A stretch of DNA of 64,000 bases from Tubiluchus corallicola (GCA_030141605.1 JAQGDQ010000382.1:92001-156000); one strand, 5' to 3'; positions 1-11,005 are shown, counted from the first letter of the stretch. Made by a program: numbers and translations. The notes: a model not told the origin generated them from the letters alone.

Positions 1-1024
1 GCATATGAACCAAAATTCAACGACACAGGTAAAATTAATATATCTTTAGTGAGGTTGCAATGTCGAAGGGTTCACTTGAAAAACCAGCGGGTCTAAGGCT
101 TGATGTTACGTTTTACGGGGGTTTACTTAGGCGTTATGGTTTTCCATGTTGACCATGACATACATAGATTCCAAACATACCAACAACAAAATCTTATATG
201 AAATGGAGGAAAAGATTATGATTATGTTTACTATTTTTATTCACTTTTTACTCTGTTTAGATAAATTAGAACAGGTTAAATTATCAATAACAGTTTCGCA
301 TAAAAGCATAATAACAAAAATGACAAAGTGAAAAGAAAACAAAATGTCTACTTATCAGTTAACCCTTCCCCTGAGAGGACAAGGACATGGGAGAGGAGTC
401 CGCGGACGTAGCTCACTCCAGTCAGTCACAGCAACACATCAACGACTTCAAGTCTATGGCCATAACAATCAACGGTGATGACGCCGGCTGCAGCACCAAT
501 CAAATATGAACTTAGGAATGGCTCACAAGTCTCTGTGGTTGACTCAGGATACGTCCACAATCCACAACGTCTGGACACTGGTGGCTAGTCACGCATTTCC
601 ATGTAGTTTAGAATAAGACACATCGTAGAGAGTTCCAACATCTCATCAGTGTGAATAAAGCTCCATCCACAACATCAAAACTGAAGTAGTTTGGTATCAC
701 CACTGATAGTCTCTTTATGTTAGATCAGTCAAATAGTAGATGTGCACAAGTTTAGTGCTTCAGACTCTTATATAATCAAGTTTAGGATTTTAACCATTTT
801 CGTAAAGTAAAGTTAAAGTTAAGAGTTAAAGCATTTTTGGCTGCTTTCAGATTCAGCAGTCACACTGTACTCTCCTGGATATCTGTGTCATGCACTTTCC
901 AAGATCATGTTATACATGGATAGGTTATAGTATATTACGAAAGGAGGGGTGATAGGTAGGAAGCCCTTCCCACAGACTACTATACTACAGCAATATCTAG
1001 TTTAGCTATGTGTAAGAACCTTAC
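1..1024. other. Left-edge non-coding stretch
   Basis: No gene recognised. A short open stretch on the plus strand near 487-586 is closed by stops and has no clear homologue, so I do not call it. The DNA is AT-rich and no tandem repeat or terminal inverted repeat is obvious. Confidence 0.5.
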
Positions 1025-2290
1025 AATGACAATAAAAAAAGCAAAAAGAAGATAAGTAAGAAAAGAGACGGGGTGGCGAAAAGACCAATGGTCCACCAAG
1101 TAAGCCACCCTTATACAAAATTAGAGAAAATTGAATGACGACCTATCAAGTAGACATAGATAAATAAATATAAATCAACAATTTGAAAACAAAAATTAAA
1201 AATAAGGACAGTTTGACAAAAATTAACATAATGAGTTCAAATAAGGTTAAAATTAAAAACAGCAAATAATAAATATGTTAGATGAAGTGAAACAAAATTA
1301 AAATTAACAAACAGAACCAAATTTTAAAACGAAGAACCAGAAAAAGAATGAAAGAACGAAAGAAAAAATGAATGGCAAACAATAGATAAATATGCAAATG
1401 AGATGAAACAAAAAACAAAAATGGAATTTCAATTTAAAGAAACTCAATCCATCGGATGAACCAAAGAATAAACGCAAAATCAAACTGTTAAAACTGAAAA
1501 TCATTCAACTAAAAATAATTTTGGTGAGAAATAAATTAAACGAATTCAATGACAAGCAATAATAAAAGGGAAAGGCATAAAAACACATAAAGTTTAAGTT
1601 TAATTGTGCCCAAGTATTTTATTTATTTATTTTTTTTGGTAAATTGGAGTCCATGGAAGATAGTGATATGCCAAAGAAAAAAAGCTTAATGGCGAATATT
1701 ATTTATTTCAGAGTATGGGGATATATAAAGAATAGCTGTTCGACGAAAAAAATAAATAAAAAAGTAATTTAGAAACGAAGCAGACAAAATGGGATGGCAA
1801 AAATTTCTTTCTTACTGAATTTTGCTAGCTAAATAGCATAGTTTCCAATTAGATGCATACGATTCTTTTATTGCAGTGTGCTATGTTGGGAGTCTATGAT
1901 ATCAGAAGGGGGACTATTGTAAAGATTGACACCATTATGGTGGAGAGAGTTCAAACCATATTGGGTCTTGAACCTGTTTTGAAAATAATGGCCTTTATTT
2001 GAGGATCTCGTATACACCTGGTATACACCTGGCAAAGTATATTAATTTAAAGAGCTCCAGACTATATATATCGTAAGCTTTTACTATATTTAAGTGGTTA
2101 TATGAATGTATAGCATGTGCTGTGTAATGACAGAATATAATCAGTTTAATAATTATGTTTTGTACATTGATAAGTGGTTTAATATGTATTGCCTTGTTTT
2201 CCCCATCACAAAATTGCCATACTGTAAATAGGGATATGTCAAAGCGTAATATATCATTTTGAACATTGGTGTACTTTCACAAATGTGACT
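1025..2290 (-). mobile_element. LINE 3' half (end of RT ORF plus 3' UTR), decayed
   Basis: Read on the minus strand, 2290 to about 1850 matches, almost base for base in places, the C-terminal RT region of the plus-strand LINE at 45200-46395. Shared stretches include the TATGGTTTGAACTC / CACCATAATGGTGTCAA block near 1930-1965. The frame is broken by indels and stops. From 1850 down to 1025 lies an A-rich 3' UTR, with a block at about 1055-1112 (GGGTGGCTTACTTGG followed by CTTTTCGCC) that recurs in two other LINE copies in this window. The copy begins in the RT thumb region and abuts a plus-strand LINE 5' half at about 2300. It is a dead copy. Family: CR1/L2/jockey-like by its ORF2 relatives; the exact clade is not determined. 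Confidence 0.8.
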
Positions 2291-2299
2291 GCAGTCTTA

Positions 2300-3695
2300 C
2301 TTGGTTTTCTTGTTATAGGCCACAAAGGTCTGTTATGTAACATTTGTGGATTTTTCAACACTTGATATGTGCTAATCTAACGGCAGAGCAATACGGTGCT
2401 TTACTAATAGTGTAGATCAGTGGAACTGTACAAAATGTCTTACAGATATACTGCCCTTCAATAATATAGAGAATGAAATGCAATTTAAAAATGTTATTGA
2501 CCTGATTGATTTACCTGATTCAATTACATTACAACTTACTGAATTACATCTAAATCCATTTGATTATAATGAAAAATCATTGTCTTCACAGCATGCAGAT
2601 TTTGATCCAGACCTAAACTTCTATAACAGAATTAGTAGATTAAAGTGTGACTGTACCACAGATATCCATTTACATACTTCTATAATAAAAGCTAATACAA
2701 ACGCTATACTCAACTTTCGATATTTAATCATAATTGTAAAAGCATGTCCAAAAATTTTAATCAAATAACAGATTTACTATCCACGCTGAATGATCAATTT
2801 TCGATTCTAATCTTTACAGAAACCTGGCTTAATGATCAGAATAAAGATCAATTCTCAATAAAGCATTATAATCACTACTCAAAAACACACAAACAGAGAA
2901 CAGGTGGATGGGTTTCCCTGTATATAAAGGATGATTTAAACAGTAAACCTCGTAATGACTTAGACTGTTTCGATGAACAAACCTGTGTATCACTGTTTGT
3001 TGAAATTACCCAAGAACATACAAAAAATATCTTAGTTGAACTGTTATACAAACCTCCGGGTACCAGTATCCCAGTATTTCTTGATGAATCATTGATGAAA
3101 ACAAACACATCTTTATCTGAGGCGACTTCAACTTAAACTTGCTTAACTGTGACTCGCACGAAGGAACTGAATCTTTCATCAATTGCCTTCTTAGTCATTC
3201 ATTGTGTCCCTTAATCACCAAACCAACAGGATTATTAGTTAATCGGCAACTTTAATCGATAATAATTTGTGTGTTAAATGACCTGCGGCATTCTCTACAG
3301 CGATATATCTGACCATTTTCCTCGGTAACCAGTTTGAAAGTGACACTTCATTCAAAACCGTTAGTTTCAAACTTAAGAATCTTTCGTAATAACAACATCG
3401 CAGACGTTGTCTAAACTAGCATCTCATGACTGGTCCCAAATTTTTGCATACAAAATCCTGACTCGGCATTTCAATACTTCTTTAAAGATTACTACAATAT
3501 TTACAATGATAGCTTCCCACTAGTCACAAAAATACTAAAGCCACGGACGTTAAATAAACCTTGGCTAACAAGCGGGTTGATACACTCAATTAAACACAAA
3601 AATAAATTATATAAATTAAAATTAAAAAACCCTACTGATCTGAACATTGACCATTATAAAATATATAGAAATATTTCAACGTCAATACTAAGACA
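2300..3695 (+). mobile_element. LINE 5' half of ORF2 (PHD-like finger plus AP endonuclease), decayed
   Basis: Plus strand. Near 2320-2460 are cysteine pairs in broken frames (LLCNICG, then WNCTKCLTD), as in the N-terminal PHD-type finger of the full LINE at 55687. From about 2744 comes an apurinic endonuclease domain with FSILIFTETWLND (catalytic Glu), GGWVSLYIKDDL and YKPPGT. A GDFNLNLLN-like block sits at 3120-3150 after a frameshift. At 3540-3690 the endonuclease/RT linker reads KPWLTSGLIHSIKHKNKLYK. The RT core is absent. The piece starts where the opposite-strand LINE 3' half stops, so the two may be one insertion with an inverted 5' part. Confidence 0.78.
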
Positions 3696-3719
3696 TCTCC
3701 ATCCACCCTGCATTTTCCC

Positions 3720-4025
3720 ACCTTTTCTAAGACGTTGAACTAATACTTGGTCTCCAATCTCGTGACTCCTATCTCGTGACGCACGATCATGCCATTTCTT
3801 TTGGCTTCCCGAAGTGCTTTATGAGCCTCCTCAGTCGTAGGCGAGAAAGTATTAATAATACGTTCAAAATACTCGTCTATGCAACATACATTCCAGATTG
3901 GGAGGGTTGTTGCAGGACTTGGTGGAATGTTACCATTTAATCTGTCATGTATGCGTCTGATCATGCATATAGCCAAGATTTTCCTTAACAAAACTCAGCA
4001 GTATAATTGGTCGTAAATTTTTTAC
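3720..4025 (-). mobile_element. LINE reverse transcriptase fragment
   Basis: On the minus strand from about 4020 the translation gives LRPIILLS and then, after a frameshift, LRKILAICMIRRIHDRLNG. This is the conserved RT segment (PI-LLS...K---R-) of non-LTR elements. After NIPPSPATT the RT similarity stops and about 50 further residues (to 3740) stay open without a match I recognise. No catalytic YxDD box is present. It differs in sequence from the adjoining PHD-type LINE, so it is probably an independent relic. Confidence 0.6.
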
Positions 4026-5039
4026 TGGTCGAATGATCTACTGGATTTAAACATAACTTCAATGTGTTCTTGCAAAGTCCGTAGCAACTACCAGTTCGAC
4101 ATTGTTTAAAATATCTTATGAATTATTTTTTTAGTAATTTTGATGGTCTATTATTATTATTATTATTATTATTATCATCATTATCAGTGACAGCAGAATA
4201 GTTTTTTGTTTGTTTAAAATCTTCGCTTAAAGACATTTACTAACAGACATGCGACGAAAAACAATGGCTGACTTTAACAGCGTTTTTCTCAAGATTATGT
4301 TTTTCAAAGCGTAGCCTGCACTTCGACTTCAACGTGGATTATCTCAGCTCAGAAATAACATGGAGCGATGAGCTCGGTATCAAAATGAGCCTCATGAAAT
4401 GGAAATTCGGGATACATGTGAATAACTAGAAAACCCTAATTGTCGACCTATGGATGATTTTGCTATTTGCTTCTATTATCTTTCTTGTAAGTTCCAGTGG
4501 TGCCACGTTTTTCTTTTCACAGTACTAATCACTCAATTCAGTTCACTTAACAAACTAATCAACACTAAAGTCAGTATAGTGCTTGCTAACACCTAGTTTT
4601 GCTAATTACTTAAGCCCTACTCTCGAGTAAAAAACTCGAAAAGTCTTTAGACGAACATCCTCACAACGGCGATTCAAAACTTGAAAACACACAAGATATA
4701 TCGTTTCAGCAAGTTTTATTCGAAAAATAATCATTAAAGCTAACAAGTTAATCACTTTTATTTATTCAGCTGCTTCAATTGAACATGCAGATAAAGTGTA
4801 GATGTAGATGTAATCAGTAAATAAATAATGCGAATCTGTTTCGAATCACAAAAGAAAGCTCATGTCATCACCAGGTTTGTATTCTGTAGCAGGTTTTCCT
4901 CTGAAATGAAATACACACAGCTTAGTGAGCTTACTTTCAATGGTTTCATAGAGAAAAATATTTCTCAAAGCAATTCCGCGACAAAAAACCTTCTTGCTAC
5001 AGAAAAGTATCGTCCCCATTGTGCAATAGATTTAATGAA
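4026..5039. other. Non-coding stretch with a (TTA)n microsatellite
   Basis: A (TTA)n run at about 4149-4176 may be the tail of an old LINE. The open frame at 4828-5136 overlaps the MITE at 5042 and is not supported as a gene. Nothing else recognised. Confidence 0.5.
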
Positions 5040-5041
5040 TA

Positions 5042-5334
5042 CAGGGTGTTCGGAAAGTCACTATGCACTTATATATGTGTTAACAGACATGTTTCAATAT
5101 ACAATACAGGAGGTAAATATGAATGACAATTATTAAAAATGTTGAAAGTGACCCCCATTAGCATCAATACAGGCTTGGATCCTCCCCTATTAGCATCAAT
5201 ACAGGCGTGGATCCTCCCCATTAGCATCAATACAGGCGTGGATCCTTCTTATTTTGTTCGGATCAAAAGCATATTGGAATCAAATATAAAAAAACATGAT
5301 TAGAAAAGTGCACTGTGACTTTCCGAACACCCTG
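5042..5334. mobile_element. Tc1/mariner-like MITE with TA target duplication
   Basis: The ends form a terminal inverted repeat of roughly 28 bp: CAGGGTGTTCGGAAAGTCA on the left and TGACTTTCCGAACACCCTG on the right. It is flanked on both sides by TA (5040-5041 and 5335-5336), the target duplication typical of the Tc1/mariner/IS630 group. It is 293 bp long with no transposase. The interior carries about three copies of a 37-bp repeat (5154-5250) containing CATCAATACAGGC and GGATCC. Confidence 0.8.
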
Positions 5335-5336
5335 TA

Positions 5337-5884
5337 TAGTTATTATTGTGTAATAAATAGGTTGTGAAGACTTACTTAAGAAACAGTCGAGCATTGGTAC
5401 AACCCATTAGTGTGGCTTTTCTTCCTTCCACTAGAAGCATACAACCCTCACGTAATGCCTGAAATTCATACAACTTCTAAGAGGAACGTTTTAGTACAGG
5501 TCATATCTAGCTGGAGAGGTGGTAGAGATGTCCAGCTATTAGCAAAAAGTCAGCATAGCAAGCACAGTGCCTGACAGTCAACGACTGGGAAAGGGAGCTT
5601 AGCCTGTGTTACACCAAAGCGTCTAGCATCTGGAAGCGAGAAAGTGCGTGTGTAGCGCGAATGAGCGATGAAACAAACGATTTTGGCAGCGGATGCTGGA
5701 GTCTAGGCGACTGCCGCTGTTCCTCAACCTACTAATGATGCCTGGGCCTTCGAACTATGATACAAATAAAGAGCATCGAAAAAAGGAAGCATTGAAAAAT
5801 AAATTTGATATCGTCCATTTTGTTTTTCTACGAAGGATAAAGAGGCTGAACACCAAACGCTTAATGTTAAAAGTTTGTTGTGAA
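5337..5884. other. Non-coding stretch
   Basis: No gene, RNA or repeat recognised. The long open frames starting here (from 5693) owe their length to the minisatellite at 5885. Confidence 0.5.
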
Positions 5885-6772
5885 CGCAAGATACTCCACA
5901 CAGGAAACCAGTACACAGATACTGCACACTGGAAACCAGTACACAGATACTGCACACTGGAAACCAGTACACAGATACTGCACACTGGAAGCCAGTACAC
6001 AGATACTGCACACAGGAAACCAGTACACAGATACTGCACACTGGAAACCAGTACACGGATACTGCACACTGGAAACCAGTACACAGATACTGCACACTGG
6101 AAGCCAGTACACAGATACTGCACACTGGAAACCAGTACACAGATACTGCACACTGGAAACCAGTACACAGATACTGCACACAGGAAACCAGTACACAGAT
6201 ACTGCACACAGGAGACCAGTACACAGATACTGCACACGGAAACCAGTACACAGATACTGCACACTGGAAACCAGTACACAGATACTGCACACGGAACCAG
6301 TACACAGATACTGCACACTGGAAACCAGTACACAGATACTGCACACAGGAAACCAGTACACAGATACTGCACACAGGAAACCAGTACACAGATACTGCAT
6401 GCAGGAAACCAGTACACAGATACTGCACACTGGAAACCAGTACACAGATACTGCACACTGGAAGCCAGTACACAGATACTGCACACAGGAAACCAGTACA
6501 CAGATACTGCACACTGGTAGCCAGCAGCTAGACGCTGCACACTGGAAGCCAGCAGCTACGCGCTGCATACAAGAAGCCACGAACTACATGGTGCACACTG
6601 GAAGCCAGCAGCTAGACGCTGCACACTGGAAGCCAGCAGCTAGACGCTGCACACTGGAAGCCAGCAGCTACGCGCTGCATACGAGAAGCCACGAACTACA
6701 TGGCGCACACTGGAAGCCAGCAGCTAGACGCTGCACACTGAAAGCCAGCGCTACACGCTGCATACGAGAATA
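5885..6772. repeat. 28-bp minisatellite, about 31 copies, three unit types
   Basis: The units begin GGAAACCAGTACACAGATAC and end TGCACACT, with a period of 28 (for example starts at 5903 and 5931). Copies to about 6515 are nearly identical apart from single-base changes and a few 1-3 base deletions. From 6515 the core changes to CAGCAGCTAGACGC or CAGCTACGCGC, with interspersed AAGCCACGAACTACATGG units, giving a higher-order pattern. Because 28 is not divisible by 3 and the unit lacks stops, long frames stay open on both strands. They are repeat artefacts, not genes. Confidence 0.95.
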
Positions 6773-7353
6773 TAAAACATCACTTACGTAAATTAAATAC
6801 CTTAATGTTTATTAATGTTGTACCATTGAGTTTGTATATCAAAGTTTGATATTCCGTCTTTAGTTTGAATTATTGAATTTAGCTTGTATTATTGTATTGT
6901 TACTAATGTAATATATGTTTTTATAGCGCCATATAGGTATGTATTTATATCTTTATAAATTGTGTGAATGGGTAATTGTAATTACCCAATAAAAATTGTT
7001 AAAATATGTTAAATATTATTATTTTTAATTACTATTAATATTATTTATTCGTACATATATAGTACGTTAATGAACCTCACACACTACAGTTTTGATACTG
7101 TAAATAGGACAGTTATTGTCAAGTTCTCGTCGCTTCGCTGATCTGATATTAACTTACACAGTAGGCATGTTTGCATGACAAGATCATGAGAACACAACTT
7201 ACAGGTAACATAAGACATCTAGGAAGCTTGTCTTGAATCTCTAGCGGTTAAGTTAGTTTTCAACATAGCAGGTTGACTGTTTTAAAACACTTTTAAGATT
7301 GGTGCCCTGCAATTTTGATATGAGACATTCATGACTCTGCAAGATGTACCTAC
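6773..7353. other. AT-rich non-coding stretch
   Basis: No gene recognised. It includes AATAAA-like words and a short imperfect TTAATATTATT run near 7010-7050. Confidence 0.45.
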
Positions 7354-7413
7354 CAGGACAGTCCTAGCATGAGCTTCTTCATGATACTGTAATATTCTTT
7401 GTTCTCTTGTTTC
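7354..7413 (-). CDS. Possible 60-nt cytoplasmic-tail exon (speculative)
   Basis: On the minus strand a pyrimidine-rich tract ends in TTTTAAG, followed by 60 nt open in phase 0 and a GTAGGT donor. It would encode ETREQRILQYHEEAHARTVL, a charged, coding-like peptide. Its phase fits after the candidate exon at 9016-9185. I recognise no family. It may be chance. Confidence 0.22.
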
Positions 7414-7734
7414 CTTAAAATGCAAAAAATACTTCTGATTATTAAAAATTGACAATGTCAGCAGTGCAGCTTTTGTCAGCAAAGAGATGTACATAAATGT
7501 GAAGTTATGTTTAAAGGTACGACAGGTATTGTTAGCAGTAATATACAAAGATCGGCAGCGACTCAGTAAGCTCTAGTCTTAATGTTTTTGAAAGAGCATA
7601 ACATGCACAATGCCGTGACATCTGTTGACAACAAAAATAATTATAAGCTACCAAGCCTAGCATTCTCTCAGAGACTTTCAGTACGAATTTTTATTATAAT
7701 AAGTCAATTTGTATAACAGGCACTTAAAAACATT

Positions 7735-8390
7735 TATAGTTAAAACATCACAACTTTATTAAAACTTTTAATTTACATAGTTAAGATCATGTCAAACGTT
7801 TCGACAGTGCCACTGCTGTCATCATCAGTGGTAATTGTTTACAAACATACAACCAGTTTATGTAGGCAGAGCCTACAGTATAGAACACTATGCACTAATT
7901 ATGTATTTAACAGAAGCCAAATAGGTAATGAATAAGCAGACCAGTAGAAAGGGTATCGATACAGCAAATTACCCACTAATTATGTATTTAAAAAAGCCAA
8001 ATAGGAAATGATTAAGCAGACCAGTAGAAAAGAAATTGATACAGTAAATTATGCACTAATTATGTATTTAACAGAAGCCAAATAGGTAATGATTAAGCAG
8101 ACCAGTAGAAAAGAAATTGATACAGTAAATTAAGCACTAATTATGTATTTAAAAAAGCCAAATAGGAAATGATTAAGCAGACCAGTAGAAACGAAATGAT
8201 ACAGTAACAAATAGCTAAGTGCTTGAAAACAAAGTTAAAGGAATTGAAATGCTTTGTAGAATATAAGAACGCTTATAAGGGTTCATAGATAAACTTTCTT
8301 TTATTAATAAGTCCCAGTTATTAGTAGCCTTGCATACATAATTAGTGCATAATTTACTGTATCCATTTCTTTTGTTAAGGTGTTTTAACT
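7735..8390. mobile_element. Non-autonomous element with 81-bp internal tandem repeats
   Basis: The left end (AGTTAAAACATCACAAC, about 7739) and the right end (GTGTTTTAACTGT read inverted, near 8377-8391) form an imperfect inverted repeat. Inside are four tandem copies of an about 81-bp unit (7893-8210) marked by CACTAATTATGTATTTA, alternating between two variants. A partial inverted copy of the unit lies at 8330-8370. There is no coding capacity. The superfamily is not determined. Confidence 0.55.
7797..7832 (-). ncRNA. Hammerhead-like core motif (weak)
   Basis: The minus strand reads CTGATGA, then T, a GACAG...CTGTC stem with an 8-nt loop, then GAAAC. This is the order of the hammerhead ribozyme core boxes around stem II. 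I see no clean stem III/cleavage triplet, and there is an extra base beside stem II. It lies inside a non-autonomous element, a known setting for such ribozymes. Confidence 0.25.
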
Positions 8391-9015
8391 GTAAAAGTCA
8401 ACAAAACTTCACTGCAGTTCTCAAATTCAAGTAGTAATTAATTCAGCAACTGATAAATGTCTTGAAAATTTTAAATTAAAAATATACGACTAGACAAAGT
8501 ACAAAAATCCAAAAAAATTAAATTAATTTCTTTTATTTTCATATTTTGTCTAGTTGAGTATTCCAAGGGATCGTTCGTTTCCTTCTTGTCAAATAAATGG
8601 AACGCCAGCACTTGCATTAGCACGAATGCTGAAACATTAGGCAGATAAAGATGTTATCTCTCTATCTGTGGGTGCTGGTGCCTACTTTAGTGATAAAGAT
8701 TCGTTTTTCTTAGGCACAAATCTGTCTCTGCAATCAAATGGTTGATATGCAATCAGAAGTTTTGCATTGGAGTGACCTGATAGGCTCGCTATTGTGTCTC
8801 ATTAGATTATTACAAAAATTTCATTTTCCTTCACAGTGAAGTAGTATGACAGAAGAAACAGTCCAGAAGCGAGTGTCTGCATAGATGGACACCATTCACT
8901 TAATAATCAGGCTCAACGCTCCTTAACTTTACAGTTAAGGAGACCAGATCAACAGTTTAAAGTAGACCCCGTTTTTTTACATTTTTCTATTGTAGTAAAG
9001 AGCTGACTAACTTAC
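8391..9015. other. Non-coding stretch
   Basis: No gene or repeat recognised, apart from an A/T-rich inverted word pair (AGACAAAGTACAAAA / TTTTGTCTAGTTGAG) around 8490-8560. Confidence 0.4.
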
Positions 9016-9185
9016 CCCCATGTGTCTACTATTAGGATCAGTGTCGATATAATGAGGATTGATATTGAACGGTACTAAATCGAGAGCTTCGAATGACGGT
9101 GGACATACTATTGGCATGTCATTCGTGGTGTTGATGCTGACTGTGGCGACATTAGATCCTGCACTTGAACCGATATATGGCACAC
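9016..9185 (-). CDS. Candidate exon 15: cytoplasmic tail of betaglycan-like gene
   Basis: On the minus strand, acceptor AAG at 9186-9187 is followed by 170 nt open and donor GTAAGT at 9010-9015. Exon 14 ends in phase 1. Joining here restores Gly and continues [20 protein letters not shown], ending DPNSRHMG in phase 0. Betaglycan and endoglin tails are Ser/Thr-rich with an SIGSTQSTP element; the SINTTNDMP here is only loosely similar. An alternative acceptor 4 nt upstream (CAG) gives the same frame but the wrong phase for exon 14. The implied intron is 9.2 kb. It could belong to a neighbouring gene. Confidence 0.4.
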
Positions 9186-9410
9186 CTTCCTGTATTGCAA
9201 TAAACAGAACATGTGGTGAAACACGCTCAAGTAGCTGTATATTGATTACACAGCCAAGAATATCATTGGCTGAAATAAATACTTAATTAAGCATTTTGTC
9301 AAGGATTTAATTATCATTGGGAATTGATTAGTCTGAAATTTGAAGTTTTATTATTATGAACTAGTCAATGTTACTTTTAATATAACTTTTGCTGCCATTT
9401 TATTCTATGT

Positions 9411-9412
<2 letters not shown>

Positions 9413-9480
<68 letters not shown>
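9413..9480. repeat. (AC)n microsatellite
   Basis: About 34 uninterrupted AC dinucleotides. Confidence 0.98.
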
Positions 9481-9482
<2 letters not shown>

Positions 9483-10304
9483 TTTAGTATTCCTTTTAAA
9501 TTACTGTGTCTAATGCAAATGCGATTGTAATGTCCGGGGGAGGGGGGAGGGGGGTGATTGTACATGCTCTATAATAGTAGTGTTATTAATGTATGTAGAA
9601 TATTATGACTTTTATTTTATAATCTTTTAACAGTGTTTTATATGGAAGAAATTATGAAATACAGGTTTAAATTGAAATTCAGATATACTGATACAACATA
9701 GTAGACCACAAAGTCATTGCGAAAACGCTCATGAAGATGGTAAAAAATTCATATATTTGAGTCTCGTTGAATTTATAAGCAATTAGCAATTTGATATTGT
9801 TGTGGGTTTTAAGCAAATGCAACTTAAGATTAGCTTAAATTATATAAATGCCTGCATGCAAAAGTAAGTAATAATAGCATAACTAAGTTTCATAAACAAT
9901 TGTAGGTTACAATAAGTTTCATGTGCGCCATTATAATGTAGACTACATTTAATTGAAAATATTTTATCTTAAACAATAATAACTACAAACAAATCAAGAA
10001 GATTCTGCTATGTAGCAGTACGTTAATTATCTAAGTTAAATATGGTAAAGTACGTACCAGTAGGACCCTGCGCTTAATAACTGCTATCAACTTTTCGTCG
10101 TATAAAGTTTTCAACAGACGAAATGTATTTCCACCACCTAAAGTTTTGGGTAAATTCATGTTGTTGAGAATTACGTGATTGCACTAAAATAACGTTTAAG
10201 CAAAATATTAATAAGGCTTCTATAATAGTGCGTTAAACGTCGCCTGTACTGACTACAGAATGAAAAAAATCACGCAGTGATAAAGCAACCTAGATTGGTC
10301 GTCA
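9481..10304. other. AT-rich non-coding stretch
   Basis: Contains a G-rich run at 9535-9556. No gene or transposon recognised. Confidence 0.45.
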
Positions 10305-10498
10305 TTGTCGTCGTCGTCGTTGATGTTGTTGTTGTTGTTGTTGTTGCTGCTGCTGCTGCTACTGTTGCTGTTGTTGTCGTCGTCGTTGCTGCTGCTGCTA
10401 TTGTTGTTGTTGTTGACGTTGTTGTTGATGCTGCTGCTGCTGTTGCTGTTTTTGGTGCTATTGTGGTTGTTGTTGTTGCTGCCACCGCCGCTGTCAAT
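10305..10498. repeat. Interrupted trinucleotide repeat (GTT/GCT/GTC)
   Basis: About 190 bp of mixed GTT, GCT and GTC triplets, flanked by ordinary sequence. It opens long frames of Asn/Ser, Thr/Ala, Val/Ala or Leu. No start context, splice site or non-repetitive domain supports a gene. Confidence 0.9.
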
Positions 10499-11005
10499 AC
10501 TACTGCATTTCTCGCTGTTAACCTCACAAACACTCACCAATGAAAAAAGCTTCAGCACTATTCGCCGCTGTAACGGAATTACTGTACTCATGTATGCTGT
10601 CCAACTGAAAACCTGGTAAAATTGAACAATGTTGTCTTGATAAAATACATAATACAAAAACAATAAAGCAAAACTTTATTTGAAGCACATGAGATTAAAG
10701 ACAATGGGGCTTAACGTTTCTCAGTTTTGATTTAATGTTGATTTAATACCATTAAAATACCTACCCAGTTCATTAAACTTTTTTCTTGCTATCGAGGCGT
10801 ACTCATCATGATCTTTTAGCGCATAGGGTACAAATAAAACCTTTTTAACTTGTTTGCTGTAAAATTGATGAAATTACAAATTATGAGTGGGATATTAATA
10901 AAAGTAGTTGTTTGTATTACCACCCGTTATTACATTGTTGTCGATTAATTTATTACGACTCATTATCTGATCAAAGAGTATTTACTACTGCATATTATAA
11001 AATTA
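10499..11005. other. Non-coding stretch
   Basis: No gene or repeat recognised. Confidence 0.4.

Noticed and set aside
487-586. Short plus-strand open stretch with a protein-like composition
   Set aside because: About 33 codons, closed by stops, no matching splice sites in phase and no recognisable family.
5693-6791. Long overlapping open frames on both strands (up to 303 codons)
   Set aside because: They exist only because a 28-bp stop-free unit cycles through all frames; the peptides are pure repeat translations.
9377-9565. Frame with poly Val-Cys
   Set aside because: Translation of the (AC)n microsatellite.
10253-10663. Asn/Ser-, Thr/Ala-, Val- and Leu-rich frames
   Set aside because: Translations of an interrupted triplet repeat with no start context, splice sites or other domain.
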